From positions 1 to 64,000 of the forward strand of contig CALUNG010000005.1 in NCBI GenBank assembly GCA_944321955.1: 64,000 nucleotides of DNA. The letters run 5' to 3'. The notes beneath the pieces are model-generated. The model was not told the origin of the DNA. It saw only the letters and a list, made by a program, of their open reading frames with translations, and made no database searches. The position numbers were made by a program, and so were the translations under genes. Within the stretch, counting starts at the first letter, position 1. Each line of letters opens with the position of its first letter. Source of the stretch: an uncultured Alistipes sp. (lineage in GTDB: Bacteria > Bacteroidota > Bacteroidia > Bacteroidales > Rikenellaceae). Of this stretch, positions 1 to 9,010 are shown one piece after another.

Positions 1-692
1 ACCCGATCTTCGCCAAATACGGTTACACGAGCGAGGACGTGCAGTACACCATAGGCAACTTTTCGAAGCGCAAGAGTGCTCGTCTGGGCAATGTAGTGGA
101 GGTAGCCATCGACATGCTCGAGGAGGAGGGCAAGCTCTACGAGAAGGAGGTTGCCGTACTGGACACCATCGACAACATCGCCCGGCGGACCTTCACGCGC
201 ACCGTCTACGAGGATTCGCTCATACGCGTAGGGCGTTTGCGCGACACGGCGCGGCTGCGCATCGTTGTCGGGGACATACGTCCGGGCGACTACGAGATAT
301 CGTTCGACTACAAGGTCGATTCGCTCGACGACAACACATCGCGCAAGAGCGTCTTCTGGTTCGAGCGCAGCGACAGCAGCCGTTTCGGGCGACAGCAGTA
401 CCTTCTGCGCAAGCGCAGCGACACGGAACATGCCACACGCACGCTTCATGCCGACAGCACGGCCGATCGGCTGGTGGTCAACCTCATGGAGTTCCGCCGT
501 CCAGACAAGGGACGCCATACGGGCATTACGGTCAACGACCTGCGCATCGTGCGCATACCCGACACGGCCGAGGCGGTGGACAGCCTCTACGCAAGTCAGC
601 TTGTCATACGTATCTTCAGCGACGAATTTCTGGGAATAGATGCGACGGATAGCCTCACACAAGGCGCTGCTGCCGACGGGAACGGTCGATAG
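1..692 (+). CDS. DUF4296 domain protein, 5' end outside window
   Basis: The reading frame is open from the first bases of the window (codons in phase with position 3) to the TAG at 690-692, so the true start lies upstream. The visible part begins PIFAKYGYTSEDVQYTIGNF, which has the look of the C-terminal half of DUF4296, a small Bacteroidetes domain usually found in lipoproteins. About 150 residues of charged, beta-rich sequence follow without a family I recognise. The last 53 bases overlap the start of the amidohydrolase downstream, which suggests translational coupling. Function unknown; the N-terminal lipobox expected for the family cannot be checked here. Confidence 0.75.
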   Translation, partial: PIFAKYGYTSEDVQYTIGNFSKRKSARLGNVVEVAIDMLEEEGKLYEKEVAVLDTIDNIARRTFTRTVYEDSLIRVGRLRDTARLRIVVGDIRPGDYEISFDYKVDSLDDNTSRKSVFWFERSDSSRFGRQQYLLRKRSDTEHATRTLHADSTADRLVVNLMEFRRPDKGRHTGITVNDLRIVRIPDTAEAVDSLYASQLVIRIFSDEFLGIDATDSLTQGAAADGNGR

Positions 693-1773
693 GCCGCTGG
701 TGACGCTCGATGGCGACCGTATCGTCTCGATCGGTAGTTACCGTGCGGAGGATCTCGACCGCATGGAGGGTGTCGAGTTCCATGCCGGCATGCTGATACC
801 GCCGATGGTCGACGCACACTGCCATCTCGAGTTGTCGTACCTGCGCGGGGCGATTGCTCCTGGGGGTGGATTTGCAGCCTTTGCGGCGGGCATGGCGCGC
901 GAACGGGGACGCTTCACCGAAGAGCAGAGGCTCGAGGCGATACGCCGTGCCGACATCGAGTTGTGGGAAGGCGGCGTGGGGGCCGTGGGCGACATAGCCA
1001 ACGGGGCGACGTCGTTCGCCGTGAAGGCCTCGAGCCGCATACGTTACCGCACCTTCGCCGAGATCTTCGGGTTGCGCACGGCCTCGACGTCGCAGGCCGA
1101 AGCGCTGCTCGGCTACCCCGACACCACACCCACGCCCCACTCGACATATTCGCTGCAGGACGATGTTTTCCGTTCCATCTGCAACGACGGACGACGGTCG
1201 CCGCTCTCGATACACTTCATGGAGACGCCGGCCGAGGCGGAGCTCTACCGCGGATGCGGGGCGCTGCACGACTGGTACGCCACACAGGGATTCACGTGCG
1301 ACTTTCTGCACTACGGCTCGCCGGCGGAGCGCATAGCGGCGAGTGTTCCGCGCGACAGGAGCGTGCTGCTTGTACACTGCTGCTGCGTCCGGCAGCGCGA
1401 CATCGACATCATCATGGAGCACTTCACGGCACCGGTCTACTGGGTGCTCTGCCCGCGGTCGAACCGCTACATCTCGGGGTTGGCGCCCGACGTGGATCTG
1501 CTGCGCCGCAACGGCCTCACGATCTGCGTGGGGACCGATTCGCTGGCCTCGAACCGATCGCTGTCGATGCTCGAGGAGCTGAAGGCCCTGGGCGACGTAC
1601 CGGCGGACGAGGCGCTCGTGTGGGCCACGCGCAACGGTGCCGCGGCCCTGGACATGGACGGGATTACGGGAACTATCGAGCAGGGACGGCGCTGCGGTCT
1701 GAGTGTCGTTTCGGGCATCGACTACGCCACCATGCGGTTTACCGACGCTTCGGCCATACGCCGCCTTGCATAG
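640..1773 (+). CDS. Amidohydrolase, probable aminodeoxyfutalosine deaminase (MqnX-like)
   Basis: A 377-residue metal-dependent amidohydrolase with the usual landmarks: the HxH metal pair in DAHCHLELSYLRG (about residues 59-71), a His in the SIHFMET strand, LVHCCCVR, and the metal Asp in GTDSLASN. The HLELS variant of the first motif and the CPRSNRYISG segment resemble chlorohydrolase/MTA-deaminase-like enzymes, including the deaminase of the futalosine menaquinone pathway (MqnX), which converts aminodeoxyfutalosine to futalosine. A chorismate dehydratase gene (mqnA) lies at the other end of the window, which supports but does not prove this. The ATG at 640 lies inside the preceding gene. Alternatives are guanine deaminase or another purine-type deaminase. 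Confidence 0.72.
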   Translation: MRRIASHKALLPTGTVDRPLVTLDGDRIVSIGSYRAEDLDRMEGVEFHAGMLIPPMVDAHCHLELSYLRGAIAPGGGFAAFAAGMARERGRFTEEQRLEAIRRADIELWEGGVGAVGDIANGATSFAVKASSRIRYRTFAEIFGLRTASTSQAEALLGYPDTTPTPHSTYSLQDDVFRSICNDGRRSPLSIHFMETPAEAELYRGCGALHDWYATQGFTCDFLHYGSPAERIAASVPRDRSVLLVHCCCVRQRDIDIIMEHFTAPVYWVLCPRSNRYISGLAPDVDLLRRNGLTICVGTDSLASNRSLSMLEELKALGDVPADEALVWATRNGAAALDMDGITGTIEQGRRCGLSVVSGIDYATMRFTDASAIRRLA

Positions 1774-1796
1774 CCAACGATATCATTGCCGGACGG

Positions 1797-1945
1797 CCCC
1801 ACGACAACAGGTCAACGGCAACTGTCCGTACGACAAATTCTTTACACCATCTCCGCCGCCAGATATCGGATTTTCTTTGCGCCACCGCGGCCGGACAACA
1901 GATCCTTTTACTGCCCCACCCCGACAACAGACTCTTTACTGCCCC
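1797..1945. repeat. Degenerate direct repeat in a convergent gap
   Basis: The 194-base gap between the amidohydrolase and the patatin-type gene contains GACAACAG followed by a T-rich stretch and ACTGCCCC at 1894-1916 and again at 1923-1945. A third GACAACAG core lies near 1802. No gene or clear hairpin terminator is visible. It resembles the other degenerate GC-rich repeats that fill gaps elsewhere in this window. Confidence 0.4.
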
Positions 1946-1967
1946 GCCGCGTCGTCAGGCCGTCAAA

Positions 1968-4238
1968 TCAGTAAAACAATCCCTTGGGAGAGAATATCAG
2001 CATGCCGAAATTGAATGTCAGATAGGTGTTGTTCCAGCTGTCGAGGTCGTACTTTGTGAGGGCGAGGCTCACGGGGCCCACGGCCGTATGGTACACCACC
2101 GAGAGGTCGGCAATGTAGTGCCAGTTGGAGTCGGTGTACATCCTGTCGCGGAACATGGCATAGAACCCGGCACGCACCATGAGGTTGTCGATGATGTTGA
2201 AAGTAGGCATTATGCCGGCGGCGACGAACTTTGCGGCGCGGAAGTCGGGCATGCAGATCATGTTCGAGTGCGGTATGGGTGCGTAGAGGGGCGACGACAT
2301 GACGGTCGTCTCGGGGCTCTCGAAACGGGGATGCGTCGTGAAGACGCCGTCGACCTCATACCCCAGCGAGAACCAGCGCACCGACGGGAAACGGAAATAC
2401 TGCTCCCACGTGGCACGTACGCCGGGCCACTCCTTGCGGTGCTGCCGTTCGCCGATTGGCTCTTCGGTTACGGGGTCGCGGCGGTACTTGTCCTGCCCGT
2501 AGATGTAGATACCCGAGAGCGAAAGCTGCGTGCCGCTTGTGGGGAATATGGGCACGTCGAGGGTGCTGCGGCGCAGTTCGAGCTTGGCGCCGACGAAGAC
2601 GAAACGCGTGGGATCCTCCCAGTCGGCCATGCGGTATGTGGTCTCGCCGCCGTGGACGACGGCACGCAGCACGCTCTTCTTGGTGAGGGCCATGCCGATG
2701 CCCACCGAACCGAAATTCTCCTTGCTCTTGATGTTCCAGCTGTTGTCGACGCGCGTGAGGTTTCCGAAGTTTCCGCGCAGGGTGTTCATCACCCCGAAGT
2801 TGTAGGAGTAGTCGATGAATATGGGATAGCGTTCGAAGAAGGTGGTCCGTCCTCCTATGCGGCCCGAATTGCAGATCGTACCCAGATAGAGGTCGAGATA
2901 TGTCTGCTGTGCCACACGGCCTGTGGTCTCGTAGCGGATGCTTATGAGGGCCTGGTTGAAGGCTGTCGACGAGAGGTTCCCGCCGAACGATATCTTGAAC
3001 GAGGGACGTGCCTGCAGGTTGATGCCGGCTGTGTAGCGGCCGCTTTGGGGCGAGAACGTGACGGTCGGATATTCTGACGCGAAGTCATTCTCGACCAGCA
3101 GGTCGTAGAGACGGTCGCGCAGCTCGTCGAACGAGAGCACGCGCGGCTGATCCTGCTTGTCGTAGAGCTGCATGAAGTCGCCGACGAAGGCGCGCTGCGA
3201 ACGCCTGAGACCTCCGATGCGATAGTTGTCGAAGAGCAGTTCGGGGGCGCGGTTGCGGAATTCGGCACGCCGGCGTTCGACTTCGGCCGCCGTGCGCCGC
3301 GCCTTGACGGCCTCCTTTATGCGGGGCATTGCCGCCATGGCGTCGTCGTAACCCTGACGGATTATCGCCTCACCCCTGGCGAAGTCGAGCATGCCGGCAT
3401 CGACGGCACGGTCGATCAACACGCTCCGGCCTTCGGGCAGGGTGTAGTCCGTACCGGTAGTCATCAGCATGAGGGCCTGATCGACGATATTGCTGTTCAT
3501 GTCTACGGGCGTGTTCCCCGAGGTACATTTCGAGCCTATGTAGAAGTCGGGATGAAAATCCTCCTCGAGCGACCGCCACGGGAAGTTGTCGAAGAGGCCG
3601 CCGTCGTAGAGGAGCATCGAGTCTATGGTCACGGGCTTGAATACGAGCGGCAGCGACATCGAGGCGCGTATGGCCTTTCCGAGGTCGCCGCTTTTGAATA
3701 CGGCGGCGTGGCGGGCATTCATGTCGCTGGCCAGACAGCGGAACGGCACCATCAGCGAGTCGAAATCGCCGCCCGACGCCACGGTTGCGGGCTGGAACAG
3801 CCCCACGAGCGCCAGGTCGATGCATGTCGACGAGATGAGGTTCGAGGGCATTTCGAGCACCTTTTCGCCGGGGCGTTTCGGTTTGAGGTTGAGGCGCAGT
3901 GTCACGGCCGAGGGGAGTTCGAGCATCTGGCGGTAGAAGTGTCGGTGGCTCTTGTCTATTTTGCCGGTAGCCCACTGCGCCACTTCGCCCGAAGCGACGA
4001 TACGGTGCATCTCTTCGGGAGAGTATCCGGCGGCATAGAGGCCGGCGATGATTGCGCCCATCGATGTTCCGGCAATATAGTCGATCGGTATTTCGTTCTC
4101 TTCGAGAGCCTGCAAAACGCCTATGTGGTAGAGGCCCTTTGCGCCGCCGCCGCTGAAGACGACGCCGACGCTCTGGGCGGGCGCCGACACGGCCGCAAGG
4201 CACAGAGCCGACATAATTAGTAGCGTTTTACGGAACAT
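1968..4238 (-). CDS. Patatin-like phospholipase with C-terminal outer-membrane barrel
   Basis: The 756-residue protein starts with a signal peptide (cleavage near AQS, residue 22). A complete patatin domain follows: oxyanion loop GGGAKG (30-35), nucleophile motif GTSMG (Ser59) and the DGG motif of the Ser-Asp dyad near residue 211. After about residue 330 come a POTRA-like segment and a long beta-rich C-terminal part ending in an aromatic residue, as in BamA/Omp85-type barrels. The architecture matches patatin-barrel fusions (type Vd/PlpD-like), so a lipase domain presented at or through the outer membrane is likely. The substrate is probably phospholipid or another lipid ester. It is transcribed away from pheS. 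Confidence 0.88.
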   Translation of the reverse strand: MFRKTLLIMSALCLAAVSAPAQSVGVVFSGGGAKGLYHIGVLQALEENEIPIDYIAGTSMGAIIAGLYAAGYSPEEMHRIVASGEVAQWATGKIDKSHRHFYRQMLELPSAVTLRLNLKPKRPGEKVLEMPSNLISSTCIDLALVGLFQPATVASGGDFDSLMVPFRCLASDMNARHAAVFKSGDLGKAIRASMSLPLVFKPVTIDSMLLYDGGLFDNFPWRSLEEDFHPDFYIGSKCTSGNTPVDMNSNIVDQALMLMTTGTDYTLPEGRSVLIDRAVDAGMLDFARGEAIIRQGYDDAMAAMPRIKEAVKARRTAAEVERRRAEFRNRAPELLFDNYRIGGLRRSQRAFVGDFMQLYDKQDQPRVLSFDELRDRLYDLLVENDFASEYPTVTFSPQSGRYTAGINLQARPSFKISFGGNLSSTAFNQALISIRYETTGRVAQQTYLDLYLGTICNSGRIGGRTTFFERYPIFIDYSYNFGVMNTLRGNFGNLTRVDNSWNIKSKENFGSVGIGMALTKKSVLRAVVHGGETTYRMADWEDPTRFVFVGAKLELRRSTLDVPIFPTSGTQLSLSGIYIYGQDKYRRDPVTEEPIGERQHRKEWPGVRATWEQYFRFPSVRWFSLGYEVDGVFTTHPRFESPETTVMSSPLYAPIPHSNMICMPDFRAAKFVAAGIMPTFNIIDNLMVRAGFYAMFRDRMYTDSNWHYIADLSVVYHTAVGPVSLALTKYDLDSWNNTYLTFNFGMLIFSPKGLFY

Positions 4239-4253
4239 GTCTCAAAAATTTTA

Positions 4254-4261
4254 TACCTTTG
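4254..4261 (+). promoter_or_regulatory. Candidate promoter -7 element of pheS
   Basis: TACCTTTG fits the Bacteroidetes -7 consensus TAnnTTTG and lies 52 bases before the pheS ATG. No good TTG -33 element is visible at the right distance, so this is a partial match. Confidence 0.5.
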
Positions 4262-4313
4262 TACGTTTATAAGGGATGCCTAAAAATAGACAAAAAGAAT
4301 AAAACGTCAAAAT

Positions 4314-5342
4314 ATGAACGATAAAATCAACGATCTGTTGCGTCGCGTGGAGGAGTTCAAACCCAAGGCGGCGGCCGAAGTGGAGGAGTTCCGCATCAGG
4401 ATACTGGGCAAGAAGGGTGAGCTGAATGCGCTTCTTGATGAGTTCAAGAGCGTTGCTCCGGAGTACAAACGCGAGCTGGGACAGAAGCTCAACCGGCTCA
4501 AGAGCGAGGCCATCGAGCGGGTCAACACGCTTCGCGAGCAGTTTGCGGCACAGGCGGCCGCGGCGGGCAGCGACAAGGCGGGCGACATGACGCGTCCGGC
4601 GAGCAGCGAGGAGCTGGGGTCGCGCCACCCCATATCGCTGGTACGCAACCAGATAACCGACATCTTCTCGCGTCTGGGCTACACCATTGCCGAGGGACCC
4701 GAGATCGAGGATGACTGGCATGTATTTTCGGCGTTGAACTTTCCGCCGGAGCATCCGGCACGCGACATGCAGGATACGTTCTTCATCGAGAAGAACCCCG
4801 ACATACTGCTCCGCACCCACACGTCGTCGATACAGGTACGCACCATGGAGCGTCAGAAGCCGCCCATCCGCGTGGTATGTCCGGGACGCGTATTCCGCAA
4901 CGAGGCCATATCGTACCGTGCGCACTGCATCTTCCATCAGGTCGAGGGGCTCTACATCGACGAGGGGGTATCGTTTGCGGACCTGAAGCAGTCGATACTC
5001 TACTTTGCCAAGGAGATGTTCGGCGAGCATGCCACCATCCGCATGCGTCCGTCGTACTTTCCCTTCACGGAGCCGTCGGCCGAGGTCGACGTGTCGTGCA
5101 ACCTGTGCGGCGGCAAGGGTTGCAACGTCTGCAAGGGTACGGGCTGGCTCGAGATCATGGGATGCGGCATGGTCGATCCCAACGTGCTCGAGGCGAGCGG
5201 CATAGACCCGCACAAGTATTCGGGATTCGCCTTCGGCATGGGAGTCGAGCGTATCGCCATGCTCAAGTACGGGGTCAAGGACCTGCGTCTCTACTTCGAG
5301 AACGACGTAAGGTTCCTGCACCAGTTCGACAACGCCCTCTGA
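4314..5342 (+). CDS. pheS: Phenylalanine--tRNA ligase alpha subunit
   Basis: A 342-residue class II aminoacyl-tRNA synthetase subunit with the typical order: N-terminal coiled-coil tRNA-binding arm (1-90), then the catalytic core with motif 1 around GPEIEDDW, motif 2 with GRVFRNEAISYRAHCIFHQ, and motif 3 GFAFGMGVERIAMLKYG near the C terminus. It charges tRNA-Phe together with the beta subunit, which is not in this window, so pheS and pheT are separated here. Length is normal. A CxxC pair (CNLCGGKGCNVCKG) near residue 262 fits the zinc-like insert seen in many PheS proteins. Confidence 0.97.
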   Translation: MNDKINDLLRRVEEFKPKAAAEVEEFRIRILGKKGELNALLDEFKSVAPEYKRELGQKLNRLKSEAIERVNTLREQFAAQAAAAGSDKAGDMTRPASSEELGSRHPISLVRNQITDIFSRLGYTIAEGPEIEDDWHVFSALNFPPEHPARDMQDTFFIEKNPDILLRTHTSSIQVRTMERQKPPIRVVCPGRVFRNEAISYRAHCIFHQVEGLYIDEGVSFADLKQSILYFAKEMFGEHATIRMRPSYFPFTEPSAEVDVSCNLCGGKGCNVCKGTGWLEIMGCGMVDPNVLEASGIDPHKYSGFAFGMGVERIAMLKYGVKDLRLYFENDVRFLHQFDNAL

Positions 5343-5630
5343 TCCACCGGCCGGGAGCCGGCACAAGGCGGGGGCCGCGACAATAGTGATCCGCGGCAGG
5401 ACGTTAACTCTAAAAAGACGTGCCGGGGCCGAACGAATAAAGGCGGGGCCGCAACGATAGTGATCCGTGGCGGAACGGCAACGGCAACGCCTCCCGCGAG
5501 CCCCGACAACAATATCTTCCCGCGGGTTGAACGGGTCGAACGAATATAACGGGCGACGGCAGCGACACGCTCCGCGCCACGAAGAAGAAAGACCGAAAAA
5601 AACGATAAAAAGACAAGCAACCGTAAAGCC
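5343..5630. repeat. Gap with a 36-base direct repeat
   Basis: No gene is visible between pheS and the TPR gene. Two near-identical 36-base copies, each containing ATAGTGATCCG and starting with a GCGGGGCCGC-like stretch, lie at about 5368-5403 and 5442-5477 (period 74). The final 50 bases turn A-rich, as expected for a 5' leader of the next gene. Confidence 0.6.
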
Positions 5631-7427
5631 ATGCGCCGCAGAGCATCCATATTGATGATGTTGGGACTCTTTTTCAGTTGCGGGTTCATCAAGGCCCCGC
5701 AACGCGAAAGCGAGCAACCTCATGCGCCGGCGGATTCGCTGCGCAGCCTCTACCTCTACACCGACGGGGTGAAGCGTTCGGCCATCTACGGCGACACGCT
5801 TGGGGCGCGGCGGCTTTTCGAGGCGGCCATAGAGGCCGATTCGGGATGTGCGCCGGCCTTCTACGAGCTGGCGGCGAGCCTTGCGGGCGACAGCATCGAC
5901 CGGGCCATCGATTATGCGGCGCGGGCGGTGGCACTCGACAGCACGAACAAGTGGTACCTCCAGCTCTACGGACAGTCGCTCATCGTGGGCGGGCGTTACG
6001 GCGAGGCGGTGCCGGTCTTCGAGAAGCTGGTGCGCACGGAACGCAATCCCGAGCACTACCGGCTGCTGGCGGCCCTTTATGACGGAACCGAACGTCCATT
6101 TTCGGCCATTGCGATACTCGATTCGGCCGATTCGCAGTTCGGGCGTCTGCCCTATCTGGGCGAGATGAAGCACCGGCTGCTACTGCAGACGATGCAGTAC
6201 GAGAAGGCCCTTGCGGAGGCCGAGACGGCCGTTGCCGAGACACCATACCTGCCACAGACCCACACGGCTCTGGGCGAGGTCTACGAGGCCATGGGGCGCG
6301 ATTCTCTGGCCGAGGTGTCGTTCCGCCGGGGAGTGGAGACCGATTCGACGTCGGTTGCATCGTGGGCGGCTCTGGCCGACTTCTACAACCGCCGCAACGA
6401 CTACCGTTCGTATCTGGACGTAGTGTGGAGGCTGTTCCGCATGGACAACTTTCCCGTGACGGAGAAGACGGGCATCTTCCGGCGGCTGACGGGCAACCGC
6501 AACTTCTACCGCAACAACTTCACGCAGATAGACATACTCGCCACCACGCTCCACCTCAAATATCCCGACAATCCGCAGGTCGAGAACCTCTATGCTTCGC
6601 ACCTGATCAGTTCGGGACGTATCGACGAGGCGCTGGAGATCTACAAGCGCAAGACGCGCAAGGCCGATGCCGACCTGGGGAGTTTCATGACGGTGGTCGA
6701 GATCGAGAGTTACCTTCAGCATGCCGATTCCGTGCGGCTCTACCTGAACAGGGCTCTGGAGCGTTTTCCGGAGGATGCCGAGCTGCGTATGAACTGCGGA
6801 CATGCGGCGATGATCGACGGGCGGCTCGACGAGGCCATCGACGACTACCGTTCGGCGCTGAAGCTTGCCGGCAACGACACGCTTCGCAGCCAGCTGTGGG
6901 GATCGATCGGCGATGCATGGCACCAGAAGGCCGGCAAACGCCTGCCCGAGGGGGTACAGGAGGAGAGCGACCGCGGAGAGGAGCTGCTGCTCGGGGACAA
7001 GACCATACGGCGCTTCATGAAACAGTGCTACGCCGCCTACGACCGTGCGCTGGAGTACTGGAAAGACAACACGAGCGTACTGAACAACTACGCCTACTTT
7101 CTGAGCCTCGAGGGGCGCGATCTCGGGCGTGCGCTGGAGATGGCGAGCCGTGCCACGGCCATAGCGGGCAGCAATCCGACGTTTCTGGACACCCACGCAT
7201 GGGTACTCTACCGTCTGGGGCGTTACGACGAGGCCAAGAAGGTGATGCGACAGGCGATATCTCTCGACAACAGCGGCAGTACGTCGCTGCCGTTGCACTA
7301 CGGCGACATACTTGCGGCCCTGGGCGAGCGTTTCATGGCCGAGATCTACTGGCGCAAGGCTCTGGAGCAGGGGTTCGACGGAGCCTCGATCGAGCGCCGG
7401 ATAGCCGGACCCCGACAACAGGAGTGA
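5631..7427 (+). CDS. Tetratricopeptide-repeat lipoprotein
   Basis: 598 residues with an N-terminal lipoprotein signal (hydrophobic stretch, then LFFSC with Cys17). The rest is helical TPR-like repeats, for example around residues 60-300 and 340-570, with recurring alanine and tyrosine positions and a clear C-terminal group (NNYAYFLSLEGRDLGRALEM). The protein is likely periplasm-facing and acts as a scaffold; no enzyme motif is seen. It is the first gene of a tight cluster with the EnvC-like, ybeY and mnmG genes, with only 2 bases to the next start. Confidence 0.85.
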   Translation: MRRRASILMMLGLFFSCGFIKAPQRESEQPHAPADSLRSLYLYTDGVKRSAIYGDTLGARRLFEAAIEADSGCAPAFYELAASLAGDSIDRAIDYAARAVALDSTNKWYLQLYGQSLIVGGRYGEAVPVFEKLVRTERNPEHYRLLAALYDGTERPFSAIAILDSADSQFGRLPYLGEMKHRLLLQTMQYEKALAEAETAVAETPYLPQTHTALGEVYEAMGRDSLAEVSFRRGVETDSTSVASWAALADFYNRRNDYRSYLDVVWRLFRMDNFPVTEKTGIFRRLTGNRNFYRNNFTQIDILATTLHLKYPDNPQVENLYASHLISSGRIDEALEIYKRKTRKADADLGSFMTVVEIESYLQHADSVRLYLNRALERFPEDAELRMNCGHAAMIDGRLDEAIDDYRSALKLAGNDTLRSQLWGSIGDAWHQKAGKRLPEGVQEESDRGEELLLGDKTIRRFMKQCYAAYDRALEYWKDNTSVLNNYAYFLSLEGRDLGRALEMASRATAIAGSNPTFLDTHAWVLYRLGRYDEAKKVMRQAISLDNSGSTSLPLHYGDILAALGERFMAEIYWRKALEQGFDGASIERRIAGPRQQE

Positions 7428-7429
7428 CG

Positions 7430-8566
7430 ATGGTACGACGAATCATATATGTGTTGATGGTAGCGGCGGCGGTTTTTGCGGCTGCCGGGCGTGTTGCGGC
7501 GCAGAGCAACGACCGCAAGATAGCCGAACAGCGACGGGTGATAGCCAACCTCGAGAAGAAGATCGCCGAGGACGAGAAGCGCATCAAGCGTCTGAAGAAC
7601 GACAAGTCGACCACGCAGGAGCGCGTTCGGCTGCTGACGCGCCAGATATCCACGCGCAACGACCTTCTGGAAGCCAACCAGAAGCAGATACGCCTGCTCA
7701 ACGGCGAGATAGCGCGTACGGACAGTACGGCACAGCGGTTGTCGTCGGAGCTCGTTCTCGAGAAGGGGCGTTATGCGGAGATGGTTCGCGAGTCGTACCG
7801 CAACTACCGTCACGGCAACTACCTGACCTATCTCTTTTCGTCGGGGGATTTTCTCGACATGTCGCGCCGCATCGTGCTGTTGCGCGAGGTAGCGGCGCAG
7901 CGCGGCGAGAAGATCGAGCAGATACGGCGGTTGAACGAGGAGGTCACGCAGACGCTCGACACGCTCACGCGCCGGCGAGCGTCGCTCGATTCGGTCAAGC
8001 GCAACCTTTCGGCGCAGAAACAGCGTCTGCAGCGCGATGCCCAGACGGCGCGCAATACGGTCAGGCGTCTCTCGTCGCAGGAGCAGCAGACGCTCCGCAA
8101 CAAGCTGGCACGCGAGGAGCAGCTGAGCGTAGCCATCAGCGAGTTGCGCAAGATGACGCAGGGCAACAGGGAGGGAGCGTCGTTCTCGCGCAAGACGAGC
8201 AACCTGCGGTTGCCGGTGGTTGGCGGCACGGTCCGCCGCTACAAGGGCAACATGGCCGAGATCGTGGGGCCGAAGGACGCTGCGATCATCTCGATATACG
8301 AGGGTAAGGTTCTGGAGATCAAGCGCAACCGCATAACCAACAAATACGATGTCTACATAGCACACGGACAGTACATCTCGTCGTACGCCAACCTTTCGGA
8401 CGTCGACGTTGCGAAGGGGGCGAAGGTTGCCCGCAACCAGCGTATCGGCACGATAGGATCGTCGGTGAATCTGAATACGATGGAGATGGAGTACAAGATG
8501 GTATTCGGCATCTACGCGCCGACACCGGACGTCAAGCTGAAGGCATCGGACTGTTTCAGGAAATAG
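7430..8566 (+). CDS. EnvC-like murein hydrolase activator (degenerate M23 domain)
   Basis: 378 residues beginning MVRRIIYVLMV with a signal peptide (cleavage near VAAQS). A long coiled coil follows (about 25-250), then a C-terminal LytM/M23-like domain (about 265-378). The domain keeps a HGQYISSYANL strand and the AKGAKVARNQRIGTIG turn, but the first zinc motif (HxGxD) is missing. As in E. coli EnvC, this suggests an activator of amidases during cell division rather than an active peptidase. I chose the ATG at 7430, two bases after the upstream stop, because the signal peptide begins there. Confidence 0.88.
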   Translation: MVRRIIYVLMVAAAVFAAAGRVAAQSNDRKIAEQRRVIANLEKKIAEDEKRIKRLKNDKSTTQERVRLLTRQISTRNDLLEANQKQIRLLNGEIARTDSTAQRLSSELVLEKGRYAEMVRESYRNYRHGNYLTYLFSSGDFLDMSRRIVLLREVAAQRGEKIEQIRRLNEEVTQTLDTLTRRRASLDSVKRNLSAQKQRLQRDAQTARNTVRRLSSQEQQTLRNKLAREEQLSVAISELRKMTQGNREGASFSRKTSNLRLPVVGGTVRRYKGNMAEIVGPKDAAIISIYEGKVLEIKRNRITNKYDVYIAHGQYISSYANLSDVDVAKGAKVARNQRIGTIGSSVNLNTMEMEYKMVFGIYAPTPDVKLKASDCFRK

Positions 8567-8578
8567 CATAAAGTTATT

Positions 8579-9010
8579 ATGGCCATACGATATTGCAACG
8601 ACGGGAGTCGTTATCTGCCCGAGGGGCGCCGCCGCATAAGCCGCTGGCTTTCGGAGGTGGCGGCAACGGAGGGTTACCGCATCACGGAACTTACCTACAT
8701 ATTCTGTTCGTCGGAGCGCCTGCTCGAGATGAACCGGCAGTTTCTGGGTCACGACTACTACACCGACGTCATCACCTTCGACTATGGCGAGCGTCGCGAG
8801 GGGTGGGTATCGGGCGATGTCTTCATCGACGTGGAGACCGTAGCGGACAATGCCCGCCAGTACGGGGCCACGCGCCGCGAGGAGATGTTGCGCGTGATAG
8901 TCCACGGGCTGCTCCACCTGTGCGGGCAGAAGGACAAGACGCCCCGCACCAACGCACGGATGCACCGCAAGGAGGATCGTTACCTTGCCCTTTACCGATC
9001 GATGGAATGA
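8579..9010 (+). CDS. ybeY: Endoribonuclease YbeY (16S rRNA maturation)
   Basis: 143 residues of the UPF0054/YbeY family, a zinc-dependent RNase for rRNA maturation and ribosome quality control. The signature segment reads [12 protein letters not shown]: the first two His ligands are present, but the third position, usually His in GYDH, is Asp here. I believe a KDK variant is common in Bacteroidetes YbeY, so this is probably not inactivation. The stop overlaps the start of mnmG (ATGA), showing coupling. Confidence 0.93.
   Translation: MAIRYCNDGSRYLPEGRRRISRWLSEVAATEGYRITELTYIFCSSERLLEMNRQFLGHDYYTDVITFDYGERREGWVSGDVFIDVETVADNARQYGATRREEMLRVIVHGLLHLCGQKDKTPRTNARMHRKEDRYLALYRSME

Noticed and set aside
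963..3077. Plus-strand frame of 704 codons crossing the end of the amidohydrolase and the patatin gene
   Set aside because: It runs through a convergent gap and antisense to a clear patatin-type protein; no domain character.
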